Shown one piece after another: positions 5,975 through 10,776 of a DNA stretch of 10,776 bases; position 1 is the stretch's first letter; the number at the start of each line of letters is the position of its first letter. The position numbers and the translations under genes are program-made. Under the pieces are notes generated by a model. That model was not told the DNA's origin and did not search any database. It was given only the letters and a program-made list of their open reading frames with translations. The DNA comes from Candidatus Omnitrophota bacterium (GTDB taxonomy: Bacteria > Omnitrophota > Gorgyraeia > 2-01-FULL-45-10). The stretch is from assembly GCA_026387115.1 (NCBI GenBank), contig JAPLMI010000208.1, forward strand, positions 1 to 10,776, in the 5' to 3' direction.

Positions 5975-6003
5975 TTGCAAATAGCGCTCGCTTCTATTAT
6001 AAT
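5975..6003 (+). promoter_or_regulatory. Sigma70-type promoter for dnaA
   Basis: TTGCAA (5975-5980), a 17-nt spacer and a perfect TATAAT (5998-6003). Transcription would start near 6010, giving a leader of about 143 nt with two DnaA boxes, which fits the widespread autorepression of dnaA. It begins 12 bp after the inverted-repeat element ends. Confidence 0.7.
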
Positions 6004-6063
6004 ATGCAAACACAACCGTCCGGCATGGCGGATATTTCGCCCTGCACGCTGTTTTGCGGCCAA

Positions 6064-6135
6064 GATCCGGCTGTGCACAACTTGTGAATAACTCCCGGAT
6101 CTGTGTTGAAAATATGCTTATTTTCCTGTGGATAA
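6064..6135. promoter_or_regulatory. DnaA-box cluster upstream of dnaA
   Basis: Two perfect TTATNCACA boxes on the minus strand: 6083-6091 (reads TTATTCACA) and 6127-6135 (reads TTATCCACA, the strongest consensus), plus a palindromic TGTGCACA at 6072-6079. A 7-bp inverted repeat, GATCCGG (6064-6070) and CCGGATC (6095-6101), encloses the first box. The boxes lie in the dnaA leader, so they may serve autoregulation and form one half of a bipartite origin with the dnaA-dnaN gap. Confidence 0.8.
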
Positions 6136-6153
6136 TCGCCAAATGAGGTTGCG

Positions 6154-7524
6154 ATGCCCGAGAAAGACCCTGAAGTCTGGTTGAAGGCTCTCGATTATAT
6201 TAAAAAAGAGATCGGCAACGATCAGACCTTTAATATCTGGTTCAAACCCATAAAATTCGCGTCGGTCCAGGAGGATAAAATAACCCTCGAGGTGCCGAAC
6301 AAATTTTTCAAGGACTGGCTTTTGCGGTATATGAAGACTTTGTCTTCGGGGGTAGAGAAGGCGTCTGGCAAGCCGCTCGAGATAGATTTTGTATTGAATG
6401 AAACCGGCGATGAGGATATCTTAAAGAAAAATAAGGCCGGCTCCGACAAAAAAGAGGCGAAACCTTTCTGGCCTTTTGCGCGGCCCGCTCAGGATTCCGC
6501 AAAAGAGATAGGGCTTACGCTTAGATATACCTTTGAGAGCTTTGTCGTCGGGTCGTCGAACCGGTTCGCGCATGCCGCCTCGGTCGCGGTCTCCGATTCC
6601 CCGGCCAAGGCATATAATCCTTTATTCATTTATGGGGGTGTGGGACTGGGCAAAACACACCTCATGCACGCCGTCGGCCAGCGCGTCCTTCAAAAATCGC
6701 CGAAATCGAAAGTCCTCTATATAACGAGCGAAGATTTCACCAACCAGATGATCAGCGCGATCCAGAATCGCGCCATGCAGAAATTCAGGGAGAAATACAG
6801 GAGTGTCGACATACTTCTTATCGACGACATACAGTTCATAGCGGGAAAAGAGTCTACCCAGGAGGAATTTTTCCACACGTTCAACACGCTCTATGACGCC
6901 CACAAGCAGATCGTCGTCTCAAGCGACCGGCCGCCCAAGGAGATACAGTCTCTTGAAGAGAGGCTCATCTCCAGGTTTGAATGGGGGCTCGTGACAGACA
7001 TCCAACCGCCTGATTTCGAAACGAGGATAGCCATACTGAAAAAGAAGTCCGAGAAAGAGACGATAGCGCTTCCCGATGACATCTTTTATTTCCTGGCGGA
7101 AAAGATAAAGTCTAATATCAGGGAGCTCGAGGGCGCGCTCATCAGGGTCGTCGCGTACGCCAAGCTCATCGGTAAGGAAGTTTCCGTCGACATGGCGAAA
7201 GAGGTCTTGAAGGACATGATTATAGAGGGCGAGAAGAAGATCACGATAGACCTTATCCAGAAGAAGGTGGCCGAATACTTCGATATCAAGCCATCCGACA
7301 TGAGAGCGAAGAAGCGCTCAAGGGCGATTGCCTACCCGCGGCAGGTCGCGATGTATCTTGTGCGGCAGCTTACCGATTTTTCGCTTCCGGAGATCGGCGA
7401 TCAGTTCGGCGGCAGGGACCATACCACTGTTATGCACGCCTGCGACAAGATAGATAACGATCTGAAAGAAAAAGGCGGGTTAAAAACATTAGTTGATAAA
7501 CTTATACACAGTATAAAAAATTAG
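6154..7524 (+). CDS. dnaA: Chromosomal replication initiator DnaA
   Basis: 456 residues, normal length. Domain I (1-80) opens with a W-x-x-A-L segment that mediates self-contact and helicase contact, followed by a short linker domain II (about 82-120). The AAA+ domain III carries Walker A GGVGLGKTH (161-169), Walker B LLIDD (221-225) and the box VII arginine finger LISRF (271-275). Domain IV has the DnaA signature, KRSRAIAYPRQVAMYLVRQLT (387-407) and GGRDHTTVMHA (419-429), which reads DnaA boxes. ATP-DnaA binds oriC, melts the DNA and recruits the helicase. The ATG at 6154 follows a modest GAGG site 5 nt away. The last codons carry a DnaA box (7502-7510). Confidence 0.98.
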   Translation: MPEKDPEVWLKALDYIKKEIGNDQTFNIWFKPIKFASVQEDKITLEVPNKFFKDWLLRYMKTLSSGVEKASGKPLEIDFVLNETGDEDILKKNKAGSDKKEAKPFWPFARPAQDSAKEIGLTLRYTFESFVVGSSNRFAHAASVAVSDSPAKAYNPLFIYGGVGLGKTHLMHAVGQRVLQKSPKSKVLYITSEDFTNQMISAIQNRAMQKFREKYRSVDILLIDDIQFIAGKESTQEEFFHTFNTLYDAHKQIVVSSDRPPKEIQSLEERLISRFEWGLVTDIQPPDFETRIAILKKKSEKETIALPDDIFYFLAEKIKSNIRELEGALIRVVAYAKLIGKEVSVDMAKEVLKDMIIEGEKKITIDLIQKKVAEYFDIKPSDMRAKKRSRAIAYPRQVAMYLVRQLTDFSLPEIGDQFGGRDHTTVMHACDKIDNDLKEKGGLKTLVDKLIHSIKN

Positions 7525-7544
7525 CCCACAACTTGTGGGTTTTG
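7525..7544 (+). terminator. Weak terminator-like hairpin after dnaA
   Basis: CCCACAA (7525-7531) and TTGTGGG (7533-7539) form a perfect inverted repeat starting one base after the dnaA stop, followed by TTTT. As RNA it gives only a 5-bp stem (CCCAC/GTGGG) with a 5-nt loop and a short U-run. It may be a weak terminator or an origin palindrome. Confidence 0.3.
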
Positions 7545-7622
7545 TTGATAAGTTTTGTTATTTGGGGGTGTTGATTGATTTTTGTAAGTTTTTGGGGCTG
7601 TTATTGTTGTGTTGTTATCAAC

Positions 7623-7676
7623 TTATCAACAGGAGCTACTACTGGTACTTCTGTCTAAATTAATATAATAATAGAA
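7623..7676. promoter_or_regulatory. Candidate basal unwinding system (DnaA box, trios, AT-rich DUE)
   Basis: A near-consensus DnaA box TTATCAACA (7623-7631) is followed by GGAG, then six triplets with T in the middle: CTA CTA CTG GTA CTT CTG (7636-7653). On the complementary strand each has the central A of a DnaA-trio. An AT-rich stretch follows at once (7656-7676). The order box, short G/C spacer, trios, AT-rich DNA matches the Bacillus subtilis unwinding region. TATAAT at 7664-7669 could also be the -10 of a dnaN promoter, but no -35 is evident. Confidence 0.6.
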
Positions 7677-7690
7677 GGGAGTGTTTGGGG

Positions 7691-8788
7691 ATGAAATTTA
7701 ACACAACAAAAGACGTTTTATTAAAAGGCATCCAAAGCGTTCAGGCGGCAATAAACACAAAATCCAGCCTACCCATCCTATCTAATATATTAATAGAGGC
7801 AACGGACGAGAATATTATCCTAACAACAACAGATCTTGATATAGGGATTACGTCTAAAATACCCATAAAACCACAGGTTGTTGGCGCGATCACAATACCC
7901 GCCAAGAAATTTTCGGACATTATAAAAGAACTCCCGGATAACGAGCCGATATCCATTTCTGTAAAAAAGAACAACCTTGTCAGTATTGAGTGTGAAAAAA
8001 GCGCCTTCAAGATCATGGGGCTGCCAAAAGAAGAGTTTCCCCAACTCCCAAACCTGAAAGATAAAGATTCCGTGATTATTGAGCAGAAGAAGCTAAAAAA
8101 AATGCTTCGCTTAACAGGTTTCGCGATAAGCCACGACGAATCCAGGTATGTGTTAAACGGCGTCCTGTTTGTAATAAAACCCACACACATAAGGCTTGTA
8201 GCAACGGATGGAAGGCGGCTCGCCATGATAGATGAAAAAACACAACTGCCGAAAACCATGGAACGCAAGTTCATAGTGCCGACGAAGACAGTCGATGAGC
8301 TGGACCGCGTTTTGCAGGAAGATGGGGATGTTTTGGTATCATTCGCGGACACCCAGGTCTTCTTTGATGTGGGGCCGACGAGAATTGTTTCCCGCCTGAT
8401 CGAGGGTGAATTCCCGAATTATGAACAGGTCATACCAAAAGAGGTTAAGGACAAACTCCTTGTAGCAAGAGACAAGTTTTTGGCCGCGGTCAAAAGGGTG
8501 GCGCTGTTTACAAACCAGGACTCGATAGCTGTTAGGATAGACCTTTCAAAAGATAAGATGGTGATATCGAAAAGCGCCCCCTACCTTGGGGAGGCGCGCG
8601 TCGAGGTCGACGCCGACTATAAAGGAAAAGATATATCGGTCGGGTTTAACCCGGATTACCTGATAGACCTTCTGAAGAACGTCGACCAGGACAAAATAGG
8701 TTTTGAGCTTACCGACCCGGAGAAGCCGGGTGCGGTAAGGATCGGGCCCGAATATATTTACGTTGTCCTGCCGATGCAGATCGGCTGA
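7691..8788 (+). CDS. dnaN: DNA polymerase III beta subunit (sliding clamp)
   Basis: 365 residues from the ATG at 7691, the family's normal length. The start MKFNTTKDVLLKGIQSVQAAINTK and SSLPILSNILIEA match clamp domain 1; LVATDGRRLAMID (about 170-182) is the conserved domain 2 segment; the protein ends YVVLPMQIG, the usual C-terminal strand of the protein-binding pocket. The clamp encircles DNA and tethers polymerase III. AAGGGAG (7675-7681) lies 9 nt before the ATG and supports this start over a TTG two codons upstream. Base composition changes along the gene: the first 400 bp is rich in ACA, ATA and AAA codons, the last third in GTC, GAC and GCG. Confidence 0.97.
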   Translation: MKFNTTKDVLLKGIQSVQAAINTKSSLPILSNILIEATDENIILTTTDLDIGITSKIPIKPQVVGAITIPAKKFSDIIKELPDNEPISISVKKNNLVSIECEKSAFKIMGLPKEEFPQLPNLKDKDSVIIEQKKLKKMLRLTGFAISHDESRYVLNGVLFVIKPTHIRLVATDGRRLAMIDEKTQLPKTMERKFIVPTKTVDELDRVLQEDGDVLVSFADTQVFFDVGPTRIVSRLIEGEFPNYEQVIPKEVKDKLLVARDKFLAAVKRVALFTNQDSIAVRIDLSKDKMVISKSAPYLGEARVEVDADYKGKDISVGFNPDYLIDLLKNVDQDKIGFELTDPEKPGAVRIGPEYIYVVLPMQIG

Positions 8789-8798
8789 TCTTTGGGCT

Positions 8799-9098
8799 AT
8801 GAAAAAAAACGGCTCCATAGAAAACATCCTGAAGGATGTCATAAAGAATATCGGGCCCAAGGGCCGGCTGACCGAAGAAGAGGTCGCTTTTCTTTGGGGG
8901 GAAGCCGCGGGCAAGAAGGCCGCCAGGCACTCAAGGCCGGTGGCCTTTATTAAGGCGGTTTTGACGGTAAACGTCGACGGCTCGAGCTGGCTCTACGAGC
9001 TCACGACGAGGAAAAGGGAGATAATCAAGAATCTCGAAGACAAATTCGCGGGCAAAAAAGTGAGAGAGATAAGGTTTAGGGTGGGGGAGATAAAATAA
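8799..9098 (+). CDS. dciA: DciA-like DUF721 protein (probable replicative helicase loader/operator)
   Basis: 99 residues. The pattern fits DUF721/DciA: an N-terminal helix (SIENILKDVIKNIG), the conserved W in EEVAFLWGEAAGKKAARHSRPVAF (28-51), a strand LTVNVDGSSWLYEL (54-67), a basic helix (RKREIIKNLEDKF) and the closing strand VREIRFRVGEI. DciA replaces DnaC/DnaI helicase loaders in most bacteria and is typically found between dnaN and gyrB. The ATG is 10 nt after the dnaN stop with no clear ribosome site, so coupling to dnaN is likely. recF, often in this cluster, is absent here. Confidence 0.85.
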   Translation: MKKNGSIENILKDVIKNIGPKGRLTEEEVAFLWGEAAGKKAARHSRPVAFIKAVLTVNVDGSSWLYELTTRKREIIKNLEDKFAGKKVREIRFRVGEIK

Positions 9099-9154
9099 GT
9101 TAAAAAGTTAAAACGTTTAAAGGTTAAAAAGTTTAAAGGTTAAAAGGGTAAAAA
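9099..9154 (+). repeat. Seven tandem octamers (GTTAAAAR-like) before gyrB
   Basis: Starting at the base after the dciA stop, the sequence divides exactly into seven 8-bp units: GTTAAAAA, GTTAAAAC, GTTTAAAG, GTTAAAAA, GTTTAAAG, GTTAAAAG, GGTAAAAA. Only AGAG separates the array from the gyrB ATG, so it fills the gap and includes the ribosome-binding region. Changes in copy number could alter the leader of gyrB. Confidence 0.85.
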
Positions 9155-9158
9155 AGAG

Positions 9159-10776
9159 ATGAAAGAAAAGAAGAAAAAAGACGAAAAAACAATAAAAACG
9201 AACAACGAAAAAGATGTGAAGGCCGACGAAAGGGCCCAGGCCGTCAAGAAATACGACGCGACGACGATCACGGTCCTGGAAGGCGTAGACGCGGTCAGGA
9301 AAAGGCCGGCCATGTATATCGGCGATACGACCCAGCGGGGCTTACATCACCTCGTCTATGAGGTCGTCGATAATAGTATCGACGAGTGCATGGCGGGTTA
9401 CGCCTCAAATATCGACGTTATTATTAACGCCGATAACTCCGTCTCGGTGGTAGACGACGGCCGCGGCATCCCGGTCGATATCCACAAGACCGAAGGCAAA
9501 CCCGCCGTCGAGGTCGTCCTGACCAAGCTCCACGCCGGGGGGAAGTTCGACCACAGGGTCTACAAGGTCGCGGGGGGCCTGCACGGAGTCGGCGTGAGCG
9601 TCGTTAACGCGCTTTCGGAATGGCTCGAGGTGGAGGTGAGGCGCGACGGCAAGATCTATCACCAGGAATACGAGAAAGGCAGGACGGTCTCAAAGCTTAA
9701 GACGATAGGCACCGCGAAAAAGACGGGGACGCGCGTAACGTTCAAGGCGGACGAGGAAATATTCGGCAAAGGCAAGATCGTCTATAGTTTCGACACGCTT
9801 TCGAACCGCTTAAGAGAGCTCGCGTTCTTAAATAAAGACATAAGGATATTTTTAAAGGACGAAAGAGTAAAAGAAAAAGAGGTCGAATTCAAATTCTCCG
9901 GCGGGGTAGTATCGTTCGTCGAGTTTTTGAATAAGAATAAGAACGTTTTACACAAGAAGGTGATATATTTCGCGAAGGAAAAGGACAGGGTCGTCGCGGA
10001 GATCGCGATGCAGTATAACGACGGGTACGGCGAGAATATATTCACGTTCGCCAACAACATAAATACGATCGAGGGCGGCACGCACCTCACCGGCTTCAAA
10101 TCGGCCCTGACAAGGACGATAAACCAGTATTGTAAGTCGAAGAACCTTCTGAAAGAATCCGAGGTCGGCATATCGGGCGACGACGTGAGAGAGGGGTTGA
10201 CCGCAGTAGTAAGCATAAAGGTCCCGAACCCGCAGTTCGAGGGCCAGACGAAGACGAAACTCGGCAATTCCGAGATCGAAGGGATCGTTGAGTCTATCGT
10301 GAATGAAGCGCTCGGGGGGTTTTTAGAAGAGAATCCTCCGAAACTCGCGGATTGTTCGGAAACAGATCCTTCCCTGTGCGAACTTTTTTTGGTGGAAGGC
10401 GATAGTGCGGCGGGCAGCTCGAAGCAGGGACGGGACAGGCGTTTTCAGGCGATACTGCCGTTGAAAGGAAAAATTCTGAATGTCGAAAAGGCCAGGCTCG
10501 ACAAGGCTCTCGCAAACGAAGAAATACGCACCATCATCACCGCTATCGGTGCCGGAATAGGCGAGGAATTTGATATCGCAAAGCTTAGGTATCATAAAAT
10601 AATAGCGATGTGCGACGCCGACAGCGTCACCGCCGATACGCCTATATTGCTTCGTCGCGGCGATACCCGGGAACTATTCTTTACCAGGGTGGGGGACTTT
10701 GTTGAGAAATGCATCCACCCGGCGCAATATGAAATCATGAGCTTCGGCGAAAAGACAGGCCGAGATCGGAAGAGCG
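9159..10776 (+). CDS. gyrB: DNA gyrase subunit B, 5' part, interrupted by an intein and truncated at contig end
   Basis: 539 codons are open to the window end. A Lys-rich tail (1-30) precedes the GHKL ATPase: E68, DNSIDE (71-76), DDGRGIP (99-105), GGLHGVG (139-145) and the catalytic lysine loop QTKTK (363-367). TOPRIM begins KLADC (395-399) with EGDSAGGSSKQGRDRR (413-428), and reaches CDAD (485-488), where a splice-type insert begins at Ser489. Between ENP (391-393) and KLADC about 39 residues normally present (the AARAREAARKARELTRRK helix) are missing without a frameshift. The first 388 codons strongly prefer GAC, GTC and ACG; the next 100 do not. GyrB makes the ATPase and part of the cleavage core of gyrase, which supercoils DNA. 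The final 14 bases are adapter, so the last four codons are not real. The start follows a weak AGAG. Confidence 0.95.
   Translation, partial: MKEKKKKDEKTIKTNNEKDVKADERAQAVKKYDATTITVLEGVDAVRKRPAMYIGDTTQRGLHHLVYEVVDNSIDECMAGYASNIDVIINADNSVSVVDDGRGIPVDIHKTEGKPAVEVVLTKLHAGGKFDHRVYKVAGGLHGVGVSVVNALSEWLEVEVRRDGKIYHQEYEKGRTVSKLKTIGTAKKTGTRVTFKADEEIFGKGKIVYSFDTLSNRLRELAFLNKDIRIFLKDERVKEKEVEFKFSGGVVSFVEFLNKNKNVLHKKVIYFAKEKDRVVAEIAMQYNDGYGENIFTFANNINTIEGGTHLTGFKSALTRTINQYCKSKNLLKESEVGISGDDVREGLTAVVSIKVPNPQFEGQTKTKLGNSEIEGIVESIVNEALGGFLEENPPKLADCSETDPSLCELFLVEGDSAAGSSKQGRDRRFQAILPLKGKILNVEKARLDKALANEEIRTIITAIGAGIGEEFDIAKLRYHKIIAMCDADSVTADTPILLRRGDTRELFFTRVGDFVEKCIHPAQYEIMSFGEKTGRDRKS
10335..10340 (+). 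other. In-frame gap junction in gyrB (missing transducer/TOPRIM linker helix)
   Basis: The codons CCT CCG here encode P393-P394 and join FLEEN directly to KLADC. Known GyrB proteins such as the Escherichia coli one carry about 39 residues at this point, including the basic helix linking the transducer and TOPRIM domains. Either the gene has a true deletion or the assembly is joined wrongly. Confidence 0.55.
10623..10762 (+). mobile_element. N-terminal part of a Ser1-type intein in the GyrB DAD motif
   Basis: Right after CDAD the protein leaves the GyrB family. It should continue VDG or SDG plus HI; instead it reads SVTADTPILLRR, the form of an intein N-terminal splicing block (nucleophile, then DTP and hydrophobics). 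About 25 residues later comes YEIMSFGEKTGR, matching the next Hint strand pair (usually like YEVLSFDxxTGK). About 46 residues are visible before the adapter. Splicing would rebuild the catalytic Asp triad of TOPRIM. Whether a homing endonuclease is present cannot be seen. The known GyrB intein site I recall (EGDSAGG/S) is uninterrupted here. Confidence 0.85.
10763..10776 (+). other. Illumina adapter read-through (not genomic)
   Basis: The last 14 bases, AGATCGGAAGAGCG, equal the start of the standard Illumina TruSeq adapter. A biological match of this length exactly at the end of the sequence is very unlikely, so these bases are untrimmed library adapter and mark a true contig end. The residues they encode in the gyrB frame (DRKS) should be dropped. 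Confidence 0.93.

Larger units (their letters stand above)
7502..7676. other. Candidate oriC (dnaA-dnaN intergenic region)
   Basis: This gap holds a perfect DnaA box TTATACACA (7502-7510, inside the dnaA 3' end), one-mismatch boxes TGTTGATAA (7543-7551, minus) and TTATCAACA (7623-7631), and the overlapping TTATCAACT (7615-7623). Between 7533 and 7618 the top strand has a single C in 86 bases and is mostly T and G. It ends with a candidate trio array and the AT-rich TAAATTAATATAATAATA. The genes on both sides point away from the rpmH-dnaA region. Together these mark the likely initiation and unwinding zone. Confidence 0.75.

Noticed and set aside
5948..6142. 64-codon minus-strand open frame upstream of dnaA
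   Set aside because: It covers the dnaA promoter and DnaA boxes and its product has no recognisable features.
7533..7600. G-quadruplex in the G+T-rich origin strand
   Set aside because: There are only three or four G-runs spread over more than 60 bases, with loops too long for a credible quadruplex.
7741..8352. 203-codon minus-strand frame inside dnaN
   Set aside because: Antisense shadow of dnaN; Ser/Phe-rich composition is typical of a reverse frame.
1..10776. CRISPR array, tRNA or rRNA genes
   Set aside because: No regularly spaced repeats with unique spacers, no cloverleaf with a GTTCRA arm and no rRNA-like stretch were seen on either strand.

Overview
This window is the chromosomal replication-origin neighbourhood of an uncultured Gram-negative-type bacterium. 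All genes left of about 5.5 kb lie on the minus strand: rpmH, rnpA, yidD, yidC, parA, parB, an MNT/HEPN pair and ndk. All genes right of about 6.15 kb lie on the plus strand: dnaA, dnaN, dciA and gyrB. This divergent, leading-strand layout around DnaA boxes is what a bacterial oriC looks like. A YidC with a large periplasmic domain points to a diderm. The general look (A-rich intergenic repeats, the RpmH and GyrB sequence style) suggests Omnitrophota or a related PVC lineage, but that is an impression, not proof.

Left arm, outward from the origin. An extended -10 promoter drives rpmH-rnpA-yidD-yidC, which links the ribosome, RNase P and membrane-protein insertion. A separate consensus promoter drives parA-parB, with a palindromic, parS-like block in the leader. 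Jag, mnmE, mnmG and rsmG, often found between yidC and parA, are absent here. Next is a two-gene cassette, an HTH-MNT nucleotidyltransferase followed by a HEPN protein, resembling a toxin-antitoxin module. It has its own promoter and a candidate operator. The last gene is ndk, cut by the window edge. The cassette promoter and the ndk promoter share an identical 16-bp -35 region.

Centre. The rpmH-dnaA gap of about 640 bp holds the rpmH promoter, a tandem 13-mer, a small inverted repeat, a 289-bp imperfect inverted-repeat element (possibly a mobile-element remnant), the dnaA promoter and two DnaA boxes. The 166-bp dnaA-dnaN gap holds DnaA boxes or near-boxes, a strongly G+T-biased strand, a candidate DnaA-trio array and an AT-rich stretch. 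It is the best candidate for the unwinding region.

Right arm. dnaA, dnaN and dciA (no recF between dnaN and gyrB) are followed by an array of seven octamers ending four bases before the gyrB start codon. GyrB is interrupted exactly in its catalytic DAD (TOPRIM) motif by what looks like the N-terminus of a Ser1 intein. It also lacks roughly 39 conserved residues just before the TOPRIM domain. The final 14 bases match the Illumina adapter, so this is a physical contig end and the last few codons are artefact.
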